From Necropsobacter rosorum (lineage in GTDB: Bacteria; Pseudomonadota; Gammaproteobacteria; Enterobacterales; Pasteurellaceae): a stretch of DNA of 64,000 nucleotides. The notes beneath the pieces are model-generated. The model made no database searches and was not told where the DNA came from. It worked only from the letters and a program-made list of their open reading frames with translations. Both the position numbers and the translations under genes were made by a program. The number at the start of each line of letters is the position of its first letter. Within the stretch, counting starts at the first letter, position 1. The stretch is from positions 310,001 to 374,000 of the forward strand of contig CCMQ01000006.1 of NCBI GenBank assembly GCA_000751835.1, written 5' to 3'. Shown in pieces: positions 50,576 through 59,274 of the stretch.

Positions 50576-51208
50576 ATGTTTCCGTGTACTTTGATTAAAA
50601 AAGCGATGAATCTGTTTTTTCGTCAGGGCATTAACGAAAAAAACAGACAGGAGCTGCAAAACCACAATATGTCGCTTCTCGCCAGCAACTGCAACGGCGC
50701 CTTGATTCTGCATGATCTCGGCGAACGCTTTAACTCGCCGTTCGTCAATCTGTATCTGACCCCGCAGGATTTTATCCGTTACCTACAGCATATGGAGTAT
50801 TACCAGCACCATCCGCTGCGCTTTGCGGCGGAAAATACCCCTTATCCTATCGGGTATCTGGATGATCTTACCATTCATTTTATGCATTACCATTCCGCTC
50901 AGGAAGCGGAGGCGAAATGGCAGGAACGCAGCCGGCGGATCGACCCGGACAATCTGTTTATTATGATGACCGACCGCGACGGCTGCCGCTATCAGGATTT
51001 ACAGGCGTTTGATCAACTGCCTTTCGCTCACAAAGTGGTGTTCACCCGCAAACCTTATGCGGATATCAACTCTGCGTTTTATATCAAAGGGTTCGAAGCG
51101 CAGGAATGCGTCGGCGATCTCTTCGATTATTCCGGCCTGTTCGGTAAAAAATATTATGATCAGTTCGATTATGTGGCGTGGTTTAACCAAAACCTGCGGC
51201 GGACGTAA
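50576..51208 (+). CDS. DUF1919 protein
   Basis: A 210-residue protein with the DUF1919 pattern: SLLASNCNGALILHDLG, FNSPFVNLYLTPQDFIRYL, YPIGYLDDLTIHFMHY, and IDPDNLFIMMTDRDGC. Members occur in capsule, lipopolysaccharide and exopolysaccharide loci, but the reaction is unknown. The ATG at 50576 is preceded only by a weak GGTGG; MNLFFRQG at 50606 is an alternative. It stands alone between dnaJ and yfbR rather than in a polysaccharide locus. Confidence 0.82.
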   Translation: MFPCTLIKKAMNLFFRQGINEKNRQELQNHNMSLLASNCNGALILHDLGERFNSPFVNLYLTPQDFIRYLQHMEYYQHHPLRFAAENTPYPIGYLDDLTIHFMHYHSAQEAEAKWQERSRRIDPDNLFIMMTDRDGCRYQDLQAFDQLPFAHKVVFTRKPYADINSAFYIKGFEAQECVGDLFDYSGLFGKKYYDQFDYVAWFNQNLRRT

Positions 51209-51248
51209 ATGCCATGCCCGACGGCTCGGCTAAGATCTCGGCTAAGAT

Positions 51249-51290
51249 AAAGTGCGGTAAAAAAATGTGCGGTTTTTTCACCGCACTTTT
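51249..51290. terminator. Bidirectional terminator with nested uptake-signal copies
   Basis: AAAGTGCGGT (51249-51258) and ACCGCACTTT (51280-51289) can pair; a tighter stem GTGCGGT (51267-51273) / ACCGCAC (51280-51286) shares the right arm. T runs follow on both strands, serving the DUF1919 gene and the converging yfbR. Confidence 0.78.
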
Positions 51291-51300
51291 GTCTTTTCAC

Positions 51301-51903
51301 CTACAAGGTGATTTCATCAATACTGCGCCCGAAACTCGGCACGAAAACCCGTACAAAATACTCCATTTCGTCGCTGTGCCATTCATCCATCAGTTTTTCC
51401 AGCCGCACTTTTGCCTGCGCGAATTCCTGATTACCGTTTTCCAGTTCGAACTTGACTTTGATATAGGCGCACAGTAAATCCGCCTGTTTAACGATATGTT
51501 TTTCCTGCGCGGAAAACCGCTCGCTGTCCAGATAGGACTCGAAATCCTGCTGCAATTCCGTCGGCAGCAGGCTCAGCAGATGCAGTTCGGCGGCACTTTC
51601 GATTTGTTTATAGGCCTCGGTGATCGCCGGATTGAAATATTTAATCGGCGTCGGCAAATCGCCGGTGAAAATTTCCGAGCTGTCGTGATACATGGCCAGC
51701 ACCGCGATCCGATCGGGATTCAGCCTGCCGGCATAAAATTTGTTTTTGATCAGCGCCAGCATATGCGCCACAAACGCAACCTGTAAACTGTGTTCCGCCA
51801 GATTCTCTTTTTCAATATTACGCATTAACGACCAGCGCTGAATCAGCCGCAGGCGATCCAGACAGGCGAAAAAATGACTGATTTTCAGCTCGTTTTGCCA
51901 CAT
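51301..51903 (-). CDS. yfbR: 5'-deoxynucleotidase YfbR
   Basis: A 200-residue HD-domain phosphohydrolase that removes phosphate from deoxyribonucleoside 5'-monophosphates. Metal ligands are seen in [20 protein letters not shown] (first His) and [20 protein letters not shown] (HD). Length equals the E. coli protein (199). It begins 1 bp after degS and ends the nrdR-ribD-degS-yfbR run. Confidence 0.94.
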   Translation of the reverse strand: MWQNELKISHFFACLDRLRLIQRWSLMRNIEKENLAEHSLQVAFVAHMLALIKNKFYAGRLNPDRIAVLAMYHDSSEIFTGDLPTPIKYFNPAITEAYKQIESAAELHLLSLLPTELQQDFESYLDSERFSAQEKHIVKQADLLCAYIKVKFELENGNQEFAQAKVRLEKLMDEWHSDEMEYFVRVFVPSFGRSIDEITL

Positions 51904-51904
51904 A

Positions 51905-52939
51905 TCAGTTCACCGTATATTCTTCAATAGTCACCGGCAATACCAGCGTTTTGCCCAACCGGGAAATCACCACGTTCATGGTAGTATTCGGCTTCATATT
52001 GCTGATCACATTCATCATCTGCGCCGGCGATTCGGCCTCTACATCACCGAATTTCAAAATCACATCGCCGGGCTGAATACCGGCTTTCGCCGCCGGACTG
52101 TTTTCCATCACGCTGGTAATCACGATGCCTTTTTCCGTTTTGGCGCCCTGCCCGTTGCTGAACAGAATATCGCTCTGCACGCCGAAAAAGCCGCGAATCA
52201 CCCGACCGTCGCGAATAATCTTATGCATCACATCGCTGGCAAGCTCAATCGGAATGGCGAAATTCAATCCTTCCGCAATTTCATTGGCGTTTTTACCGAT
52301 ACTCAAGGTGCTGATTCCCACCAACTCGCCCGCCGAGTTAATCAAAGCGCCGCCGGAATTGCCACGGTTAATGGAGGCGTCGGTCTGAATAAAATTCTGC
52401 CGTCCGATAAAATCGCCCACGGCGTTACGCCCCAGCGCACTGATAATCCCCTGCGACACGCTTTGTCCCAGATTATAAGGATTGCCGATCGCCAGCACGA
52501 TATCGCCCACATGATCTTGACGCCGCGGATTTTGCGGAATGGTGGATAAATTGTCCGCCTTAATTTTCAGCACCGCCAGATCGGTCAGATTATCCGAACC
52601 GACCAGACTGGCTTCAAAAATTTTGCCGTTTTGCAGCGCCACCACAATTTGATCGGCATTTTGGATCACATGTTTATTGGTCAGGATATAGCCGTCTTTC
52701 GACATAATCACGCCGGAACCCAGATTATTGACCTGAGACTGATAATTATTGTTTGCTGAGGCAAACGCCTGATTATATACATTCACCACCGCCGGCGAGG
52801 CAATCCGCACGGCGTCTTTAAAAGAGGCGACATCCGTCTGTAAAATTGCCGGCGTGCTGCGAAACCACGGCAACACGAATAAAATCAGCGCGGCGGCAAG
52901 CAGACCGATCAAGATTGATTGAATGATTTTTTTTAACAT
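51905..52939 (-). CDS. degS: Periplasmic serine protease DegS
   Basis: A 344-residue HtrA-family protease that starts the sigma-E envelope-stress cascade by cutting RseA. One membrane anchor ([20 protein letters not shown]) precedes the trypsin-like domain with His in [10 protein letters not shown], Asp in [12 protein letters not shown] and Ser in [12 protein letters not shown], then a single PDZ domain ([18 protein letters not shown]). One PDZ and an uncleaved anchor point to DegS rather than DegP/DegQ. The start is set at MLKKIIQSI behind AAAGGAAA, 13 bp after ribD. Confidence 0.94.
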   Translation of the reverse strand: MLKKIIQSILIGLLAAALILFVLPWFRSTPAILQTDVASFKDAVRIASPAVVNVYNQAFASANNNYQSQVNNLGSGVIMSKDGYILTNKHVIQNADQIVVALQNGKIFEASLVGSDNLTDLAVLKIKADNLSTIPQNPRRQDHVGDIVLAIGNPYNLGQSVSQGIISALGRNAVGDFIGRQNFIQTDASINRGNSGGALINSAGELVGISTLSIGKNANEIAEGLNFAIPIELASDVMHKIIRDGRVIRGFFGVQSDILFSNGQGAKTEKGIVITSVMENSPAAKAGIQPGDVILKFGDVEAESPAQMMNVISNMKPNTTMNVVISRLGKTLVLPVTIEEYTVN

Positions 52940-52952
52940 GACTGTTTCCTTT

Positions 52953-54086
52953 TTAACTGTCATCGTAAGGTCGGTAAACCAGTTTAACGTCCGATTCGAT
53001 TTGCCGTACGGATTGCAGCCGCCACAACGGCGCATCGGCAAGCCGGTGGATATGAGATAAAGGGAATAACCCTTTCGCCTGTTCGCCGAGCAACTTCGGC
53101 GCCATATAAACGATAAGTTCGTCCACCAGCTTCTGTTCGATCAATGCGCCGGCCAGCCCAGCGCCCGCTTCAATCCACAGGCTGTTAATCTGGCGGCGTC
53201 CCAGCTCGCGCATCAGTGCAGGCAGATAATGGGCGTTATCATCCGCCGTTAATCGGATCTGCTGACAAAAATCGGGAAAGGCGGACATCTCGCGCGCATT
53301 GCGGCTGACCAGCCACACCGGCGATGGGGTTTGAAACAGCTTGTGATCAGGCCGAACCAAATGCTGATTATCCACAATAATTCTTACCGGCTGACGCAAA
53401 TCCGCCTGCCGGAAATCGTTGCGTACCGCCTCCGGCAATTGTTCCCAACGCACATTCAGCAACGGATCATCGGCCGCCACAGTTTTACCGGTGGATAAAA
53501 TCGCCGCGGCTTGCGCCCGCGCCGCCTGCACATCCTGCCGGGCCAGCGCTCCGGTCAGCCATTTGCTTTCGCCGCTCGCCATTGCGGTTTTGCCGTCAAT
53601 GCTGATCGCCATTTTCAGCTGTACGAAAGGCACGCCGCAGCGCATGCGTTTGAGAAACCCCTTATTCAGCGCTTCCGCCTGTTCCTGCAATAAACCGACC
53701 ACCGTTTCCACTCCGGCCGCCTTTAACATCGCCAGCCCGTTACCCGCCACCTGCGGATTCGGATCCTGCATGGCGGCAATAACGCGCACCACACCGGCAT
53801 CAATCAAAGCGCGGGCGCAAGGCGGTGTCCGACCGAAATGCGAACAAGGTTCCAGTGTCACATAAGCGGTGGCTCCTTTCGCCCGCTCGCCGGCATCACG
53901 CAATGCCATCACTTCCGCGTGCGGTTGTCCCGCTTTGAAATGAAATCCTTGCCCGACCACCTTGCCGTTGTTAACCAACACACAACCCACCGCCGGATTC
54001 GGTGCGGTGGTAAACAAGCCTTTGGCAGCCAGTTGCAGCGCCATTTGCATAAATCGCCCGTCATCCCGGGTAAATCCGCGTTGCAT
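52953..54086 (-). CDS. ribD: Bifunctional riboflavin deaminase/reductase
   Basis: A 377-residue enzyme for two early riboflavin steps: deamination of the pyrimidinone and reduction of the ribose side chain. The deaminase domain has HAEVMAL and the zinc motif EPCSHFGRTPPCARAL; the reductase domain starts near residue 150 (VPFVQLKMAISIDGKTAMASG, first 20 residues). No FMN riboswitch is seen; expression is probably from the nrdR promoter, with 1 bp between the two genes. Confidence 0.96.
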   Translation of the reverse strand: MQRGFTRDDGRFMQMALQLAAKGLFTTAPNPAVGCVLVNNGKVVGQGFHFKAGQPHAEVMALRDAGERAKGATAYVTLEPCSHFGRTPPCARALIDAGVVRVIAAMQDPNPQVAGNGLAMLKAAGVETVVGLLQEQAEALNKGFLKRMRCGVPFVQLKMAISIDGKTAMASGESKWLTGALARQDVQAARAQAAAILSTGKTVAADDPLLNVRWEQLPEAVRNDFRQADLRQPVRIIVDNQHLVRPDHKLFQTPSPVWLVSRNAREMSAFPDFCQQIRLTADDNAHYLPALMRELGRRQINSLWIEAGAGLAGALIEQKLVDELIVYMAPKLLGEQAKGLFPLSHIHRLADAPLWRLQSVRQIESDVKLVYRPYDDS

Positions 54087-54087
54087 A

Positions 54088-54537
54088 TTAATCCTTTAAA
54101 TTTTCAATTTCCTGACTGAACTGGTTAATGTCGTCAAAACTTAAATATACCGAAGCAAAACGGATATACGCCACTTTATCCAACACTTTTAACTCGTTCA
54201 TCGCCAGTTTGCCGATAAGTTTGCTCGGCACTTCCCGCTCACCGGTGGCGCGCAGCTGATGAGTGATATGGCTGATGGCTTTCTCCACATCGTCGGAACT
54301 GACCGGGCGTTTTTCCAGCGCATGTAAAATACCGCGGCGCAATTTATCTTCGTTGAACGGCTCACGGCTGTGATCGCTTTTTATCACTTTCGGAATGATC
54401 AATTCCGCGGTTTCAAAGGTGGTAAAGCGTTCGTGGCACTTCCCGCATTCGCGGCGGCGGCGAACCTGATAGCCGTCGGAAACCAAACGGCTGTCAATCA
54501 CTTTGGTTTCTTCGGTGGAACAAAAAGGACAGTGCAT
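54088..54537 (-). CDS. nrdR: Transcriptional repressor NrdR
   Basis: A 149-residue regulator of ribonucleotide reductase genes. The N-terminal zinc ribbon [17 protein letters not shown]...[17 protein letters not shown] is followed by an ATP-cone domain ([18 protein letters not shown]). It senses ATP versus dATP. It is directly upstream of ribD, as in E. coli. Confidence 0.97.
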   Translation of the reverse strand: MHCPFCSTEETKVIDSRLVSDGYQVRRRRECGKCHERFTTFETAELIIPKVIKSDHSREPFNEDKLRRGILHALEKRPVSSDDVEKAISHITHQLRATGEREVPSKLIGKLAMNELKVLDKVAYIRFASVYLSFDDINQFSQEIENLKD

Positions 54538-54736
54538 AAGCTCCTCTGATAGATAACAGATACAGACCGCTGCATTTTAACAAGATTTACATTGATTTAC
54601 GATATTTTTCGCCCGCCGCTCGCCATCTTACCGACGGTGCAGACGAATGGCAGCGCAATATTTTTTTGCCGACCGCTTGCATATCGGCAGGTTATTTCCT
54701 ACTATATCGCTCAACTTTTTATATTTGGAGAAACCG

Positions 54737-55597
54737 ATGTCAAACGACTTAATCTGTTATAAAAAAATGCCGGTCTGGCATAAAGACAGCCTGCCGCAAA
54801 TGTTTCAGGAAAAACACAACACCAAAGCCGGCACTTGGGGCAAGCTGACGGTGCTACAGGGCAAACTTAAATTTTATGTGCTGACCGAAGCGGGTGATAT
54901 TGTCAGCGAACATATTTTCAGCGCCGGACAGGAAACGCCGTTTGTGCCGCCGCAACAATGGCATAAAGTGGAGGCTTTATCCGATGATTTGGCCTGTTAT
55001 CTGGAATTTTATTGCCAGAAAGCGGATTATTTCAGCAAAAAATATAATATGACCGCCACCCATTCGGAAGTCAAAAATGCGGTGCAACTAATCAAACCTT
55101 GCAAAACGCTCGATCTCGGCTGCGGACAAGGACGCAATGCGCTGTTTTTAAGTCTGCTGGGCCATACGGTCACCGCGTGGGATCACAATGAAGCCAGTGT
55201 AGCATTTCTCAACCAGACCGCGGAGAAAGAAAATTTAACGATAAACACCGCACTTTACGATATTAACTCGGCGGCCATTGCAGAAAATTATGATTTTATT
55301 CTGTCCACCGTGGTATTTATGTTTTTAGATCGCAGCGCGGTGCCGGCGATTATCCGTAATATGCAGCAGCATACCAATCCGGGCGGTTATAATCTGATCG
55401 TGGCGGCGATGAGTACGGACGATGTGCCTTGCCCAGTGCCGTTTTCCTTTACCTTCAAGCAAAATGAGCTTAAGGCGTATTATCAGGATTGGGAATTTAT
55501 AAAATATAACGAGGAAATGGGCGAATTACACAAAACCGATGCAAACGGCAATCGGATTAAAATGAAATTCGTCACCATGTTGGCGAAAAAGCGCTGA
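54737..55597 (+). CDS. tehB: Tellurite resistance methyltransferase TehB
   Basis: A 286-residue protein with an N-terminal cupin-like domain (LICYKKMPVWHKDSLPQMFQ) and a C-terminal SAM methyltransferase domain (TLDLGCGQGRNALFLSLLG). The two-domain form and length agree with H. influenzae TehB, which is linked to tellurite and oxidant resistance. The start at MSNDLICYKK is behind TTGGAG; 30 upstream codons are excluded. It is not accompanied by tehA here. Confidence 0.93.
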   Translation: MSNDLICYKKMPVWHKDSLPQMFQEKHNTKAGTWGKLTVLQGKLKFYVLTEAGDIVSEHIFSAGQETPFVPPQQWHKVEALSDDLACYLEFYCQKADYFSKKYNMTATHSEVKNAVQLIKPCKTLDLGCGQGRNALFLSLLGHTVTAWDHNEASVAFLNQTAEKENLTINTALYDINSAAIAENYDFILSTVVFMFLDRSAVPAIIRNMQQHTNPGGYNLIVAAMSTDDVPCPVPFSFTFKQNELKAYYQDWEFIKYNEEMGELHKTDANGNRIKMKFVTMLAKKR

Positions 55598-55612
55598 TCA
55601 TGGTCTGTAACG

Positions 55613-55634
55613 GGATGCCGTTGCGGCATCCTTA
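55613..55634. terminator. Hairpin between tehB and modC
   Basis: GGATGCCG (55613-55620) pairs perfectly with CGGCATCC (55624-55631) with a three-base loop. It sits between converging genes; the T tract is short on both strands. Confidence 0.5.
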
Positions 55635-56690
55635 ACGGATCACCGAAACCGCTTTGATCTGCGCATAAACCTGCTGCCCGATTTGCAGGTTTAACTCGTT
55701 GCAGGACCATTTACTGACCGTCGCCCAAATGCGCTGTCGTTCAATCTCGATCTGCACGTCCATACGATCTTCCCGCGCGGCAAGGGCGCAGACGGTGCCG
55801 TGCAGAATATTGCGGATACTGCTTTTCTGCGGCTGCACCAAGGCAACGGAAACATCGGAGGCGGCAATACAGACCCGCACTTTTTGATTAACGTGCGGCT
55901 CAACCTGGCTGACCCATAACGATTGTTCGCCGATAGCAAGTGCGGTCATTTTATACAACGGATGATGAAAATGCACCGGCAGCGCCAGCACGGTACTTTG
56001 TTCGTTTTCCGTTTTCCACGCATCGAATAACGGATTTTGCCAGATATTTTCCAAGAGGTCATAGGCTTTGACTTTGCCGTCGTCCAACAATACCACCCGT
56101 TCCGCCAGACGCAATAATTCGTCCAGACTATGCGTGACATACAAAATGGGAATATTAATTCGTTTGGACAGGATTTCCAGATAATTAAGCAATTCCCGTT
56201 TGCGCGGCAAATCCAATGCCGACAAGGGTTCGTCCATCAGCAGAATTTCAGGATCGGTCAACAATGCGCGCCCGATGGCAACCCGCTGTTTTTCGCCGCC
56301 GGACAACGTAATCGGATAGCGTTTCAGCAAATGTCCGATCCCCAGCAACGCCACAATCTCATCAAATTCCTGCCGACTGGCATTTTTCATGCCGTAACGC
56401 AAATTGCCTTTTACCGTGTAATGCGGGAATAAGCGCGCATCCTGAAACACACAGCCGATATGACGCCGGTTCGGTGCCAGATTAATATGACGGCGCGTGT
56501 CCACCAAAGTGCGGTGATTTAACTGAATATATCCCTGATCCGGTTGCAGCAGCCCGCCGATTAAATTGATTAACGACGACTTGCCCGAGCCCGATAGCCC
56601 GAATAAGGCGGTAATGCCCTGATTCGGAATCTGTAGATTGGCGGCAAATGCCATTTGCCCCAGCCTTTTACTGACATTAATCTCTAACAT
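55632..56690 (-). CDS. modC: Molybdate ABC transporter ATP-binding protein ModC
   Basis: A 352-residue ABC ATPase with Walker [11 protein letters not shown], signature [14 protein letters not shown], Walker [13 protein letters not shown] and a C-terminal molybdate-binding TOBE domain ([19 protein letters not shown]). It powers ModB. Its start overlaps modB by 14 bp. Confidence 0.96.
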   Translation of the reverse strand: MLEINVSKRLGQMAFAANLQIPNQGITALFGLSGSGKSSLINLIGGLLQPDQGYIQLNHRTLVDTRRHINLAPNRRHIGCVFQDARLFPHYTVKGNLRYGMKNASRQEFDEIVALLGIGHLLKRYPITLSGGEKQRVAIGRALLTDPEILLMDEPLSALDLPRKRELLNYLEILSKRINIPILYVTHSLDELLRLAERVVLLDDGKVKAYDLLENIWQNPLFDAWKTENEQSTVLALPVHFHHPLYKMTALAIGEQSLWVSQVEPHVNQKVRVCIAASDVSVALVQPQKSSIRNILHGTVCALAAREDRMDVQIEIERQRIWATVSKWSCNELNLQIGQQVYAQIKAVSVIR

Positions 56691-57402
56691 CCGCCTGCCC
56701 CAGTTTTTTCTGTGTTCGCTTCGCCAGCCATTCCGAGACCAATAACGAAAGCAGCGAAATCAAAATGGCGATCAAACAAAGCCGCGCCGCCGCACCTTCC
56801 TCCCCCGGAGTTTCAATGAAAGAAAACATCGCCAGCGGAATGGTTTGCGTTACTTTCGGAATATTGGAGACAAACGTAATCGTCGCGCCGAACTCGCCCA
56901 AAGAGCGGGCAAAACCGAGGATCAATCCGGCTAACACCCCCGGCAGAGAAAGCGGCAACGTGACGGTAAAAAACGTTCTTACCCCGGACGCGCCGAGCGT
57001 TCTTGCCGCCTGTTCCAGCCTGAAATCCACACTTTCCAATGCCAGCCGGACTGAGCGCACCACCAGCGGCAACGCCACAATCGCCGACGCCAGCGCCGCG
57101 CCGTACCAGTTAAAGCTGAAACTGAAATCAAACCATTGCAGCAGATAGCGCCCGACAAGCCCGTTGCGCCCCATCACGATCAACAATAAATAACCGATCA
57201 CCACCGGCGGCAGCACCAGCGGCAGATGAATAATGCCGTTCAGTACGGATTTGCCCCAGAATGTTTTACGCGCCAATAACCAAGCGAGAAAAACCGCAAG
57301 GGGCAAACTGGCGAAAATAGAAATCAGCGCCACTTTAAGACTTAATAAAATCGCGTTAATTTCAGGCTGGGATAACTGAAAATATTCAAACAATGATGAC
57401 AT
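56677..57402 (-). CDS. modB: Molybdate ABC transporter permease ModB
   Basis: A 241-residue inner-membrane permease with five to six hydrophobic segments and the coupling motif [20 protein letters not shown] followed by [14 protein letters not shown]. The start is placed at [11 protein letters not shown]; ten upstream codons in the open frame look non-coding. modA lies 79 bp upstream, the gap containing a small GC hairpin. Confidence 0.96.
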   Translation of the reverse strand: MSSLFEYFQLSQPEINAILLSLKVALISIFASLPLAVFLAWLLARKTFWGKSVLNGIIHLPLVLPPVVIGYLLLIVMGRNGLVGRYLLQWFDFSFSFNWYGAALASAIVALPLVVRSVRLALESVDFRLEQAARTLGASGVRTFFTVTLPLSLPGVLAGLILGFARSLGEFGATITFVSNIPKVTQTIPLAMFSFIETPGEEGAAARLCLIAILISLLSLLVSEWLAKRTQKKLGQADVRD

Positions 57403-57481
57403 AAAATGCGGGATAGCGCGTTTCCTTTGCAATCAACTTGACGATAAGGCGCGGAGGACAATGATGTCCCCCGCCCGCGTA

Positions 57482-58246
57482 TTATTCACTGGAAAAACCG
57501 AATTTTTCAAATATTTTTTTCGCCGGTTCGGATGTTAAATAATCCAGAAATGCCCGGCTTTCCGGATTGTCATGGCCGGCGATAATCGCGGCAGGGTATT
57601 CCACCGGCGGGTGAGAGCCATCTGGGAACACTGCAACCACTTTGACTTTCTGGCTTGCTGCCGCATCCGTCGCATACACCACACCTAACGGCGATTCGCC
57701 CTGTTCGACCAACGCCAGCGCTGCGCGCACGTTATTGGCGCGGGCAAGTTTATCCTGCAACTGATCCCATTGTTTTAAATAGGTAAACGCCGCTTTGGCA
57801 TAAATGCCCGCCGGCACATGCGCCGGATCACCGACCGCCAGATAAGAACCTTTTAACGCCGCCTGCCATTGGTCATTGCTTAAATCGACTGCGCTGAGCT
57901 GACTTTGCTGCGGTGCGATCATCACCAGTTTATTGCCGACCAAATCAATGCGCGAATCCGCCGCAATGGCCTTTTTCTCCGCCAAAAAATCCATCCATTT
58001 CTGATCTGCGGAAACAAACACATCGGCCGGCGCGCCTTCCGTAATCTGGCGGGCAAGCACGGAAGAGGAAGCAAATGAAAAATCGATTTCTTGCTGCGGG
58101 TTGGCTTTGACATAATCAGCTTTCACGGCTTCCAGCGCATTGGTCATCGAGGCCGCAGCGAACACGGTAAGTTTTGCCTGCGCGGATAAAGCCAGTGCGG
58201 CACAGGCCAACACACAAGAAAGAGCAAGTTTTTTAAATTTAAGCAT
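57482..58246 (-). CDS. modA: Molybdate-binding periplasmic protein ModA
   Basis: A 254-residue periplasmic binding protein for molybdate or tungstate. The signal peptide (MLKFKKLALSCVLACAALAL...) ends at SAQA; the mature start KLTVFAAASMTNALEAV and the ligand region FSFASSSVLARQI fit the family. The start MLKFKK is chosen for its GGAG at good spacing; MEKLMLKF four codons up is possible. First gene of modABC, with a ModE-like site in its leader. Confidence 0.96.
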   Translation of the reverse strand: MLKFKKLALSCVLACAALALSAQAKLTVFAAASMTNALEAVKADYVKANPQQEIDFSFASSSVLARQITEGAPADVFVSADQKWMDFLAEKKAIAADSRIDLVGNKLVMIAPQQSQLSAVDLSNDQWQAALKGSYLAVGDPAHVPAGIYAKAAFTYLKQWDQLQDKLARANNVRAALALVEQGESPLGVVYATDAAASQKVKVVAVFPDGSHPPVEYPAAIIAGHDNPESRAFLDYLTSEPAKKIFEKFGFSSE

Positions 58247-58270
58247 AAGTTTCTCCATGACTGTGATTGA

Positions 58271-58298
58271 CGCAATATGCACGGAATTATATAACGAT
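58271..58298 (-). promoter_or_regulatory. ModE-box-like site between modA and modE
   Basis: The half site TATATAACGAT (58288-58298) is a full match to the ModE consensus half; the facing half six bases away (58271-58281) is degenerate, matching about half of the positions. It lies 25 bp upstream of the modA ATG. Confidence 0.6.
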
Positions 58299-58369
58299 TA
58301 AAAAAATAAAAGCTACATAAAAAAAGGACTTTCCATTAAAATACCCAGAACGGTTGAAACGGAGTCATC

Positions 58370-59149
58370 ATGATGTCGGAAAGCGAAATTCTTCTTACCA
58401 TAAAACTACAGCAGCAACTGTTTGTCGATCCGAAACGGATTCGGCTATTAAAAGAAATTCAGCACTGCGGTTCGATTAACCAAGCGGCCAAAAATGCGCA
58501 GGTCAGCTATAAAAGCGCATGGGATCATTTGGAAGCAATGAACAATATCAGCCCGAAACCGTTGCTTGAGCGCAATATCGGCGGCAAAAACGGCGGCGGC
58601 ACGGCATTGACGGTTTATGCCCAGCGTTTGCTGCAACTGTATGATTTACTGGAAAAAACACAGCAAAAAGCGTTTGAAATCTTGCAAGATGAAACCGTTC
58701 CGCTGGATAGCCTGCTGTCCGCCACCGCGCGTTTTTCGCTGCAAAGCAGCGCGCGCAATCAGTTTTTCGGTAAAGTCGTTCGTTTGGGCCGGCAAGATAT
58801 TCATTGCTATGTGGAAATTGAGGTGGACGATTTCCCTCATCCGTTTATCGCCTCCATCACGGCGCAAAGTGCGGTGCGTTTACAGCTTGTTGCGGGTAAA
58901 GAAGTGATGATTATGGTAAAAGCGCCTTGGGTGAAACTGTATCACAGTCGCCCGGAAAACGCGCCGAACTGTTTTAATGCCACCGTCAGCGCGATTACGG
59001 ATAAAGATCAGGTGAAAGAAGTGATTCTGAGCCTGCACGGCAACACCACATGCTGCGCCACCGTGGGTAAAGATGAAGCGTTCGCCTTAAACGAGCAGGT
59101 TTATTGCACGATCGATCCGGAACAGATTGTACTGGTGACGCTTTACTAA
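58370..59149 (+). CDS. modE: Molybdate-responsive transcriptional regulator ModE
   Basis: A 259-residue regulator that binds molybdate and represses modABC. The N-terminal winged helix (IRLLKEIQHCGSINQAAKNAQVSYKSAWDH, first 20: IRLLKEIQHCGSINQAAKNA) is followed by two MOP/TOBE domains (SARNQFFGKVVRLGRQDIH and APNCFNATVSAITDKDQ). Two ATGs start it (58370, 58373) behind GGAG. Divergent from modA as in E. coli. A perfect octamer repeat begins 13 bp after its stop. Confidence 0.95.
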   Translation: MMSESEILLTIKLQQQLFVDPKRIRLLKEIQHCGSINQAAKNAQVSYKSAWDHLEAMNNISPKPLLERNIGGKNGGGTALTVYAQRLLQLYDLLEKTQQKAFEILQDETVPLDSLLSATARFSLQSSARNQFFGKVVRLGRQDIHCYVEIEVDDFPHPFIASITAQSAVRLQLVAGKEVMIMVKAPWVKLYHSRPENAPNCFNATVSAITDKDQVKEVILSLHGNTTCCATVGKDEAFALNEQVYCTIDPEQIVLVTLY

Positions 59150-59161
59150 ACAACGCCCGCC

Positions 59162-59249
59162 GCCGGAAAGCCGGAAAGCCGGAAAGCCGGAAAGCCGGAA
59201 AGCCGGAAAGCCGGAAAGCCGGAAAGCCGGAAAGCCGGAAAGCCGGAAA
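59162..59249. repeat. Perfect tandem octamer repeat, GCCGGAAA x 11
   Basis: Eleven uninterrupted copies of GCCGGAAA (88 bp), between the stops of the converging modE (59149) and uvrD (59275). The unit length is not a multiple of three and contains no stop in any of the six frames, properties of hypermutable contingency repeats, but no recognisable gene crosses it. Adjacent CCGG units can form short stems in RNA. Confidence 0.95.
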
Positions 59250-59274
59250 TTATACTCAAGTGCGGTCGGTTTTG

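Noticed and set aside
53419-53865. 148-codon open frame antisense to ribD
   Set aside because: A shadow of the GC-rich ribD frame; ribD is complete and well supported.
52953-54737. FMN riboswitch upstream of ribD
   Set aside because: ribD follows nrdR at 1 bp and the region before nrdR has no recognisable RFN-type conserved stems.
59162-59249. CRISPR-like array
   Set aside because: The repeats are contiguous 8-mers without spacers.
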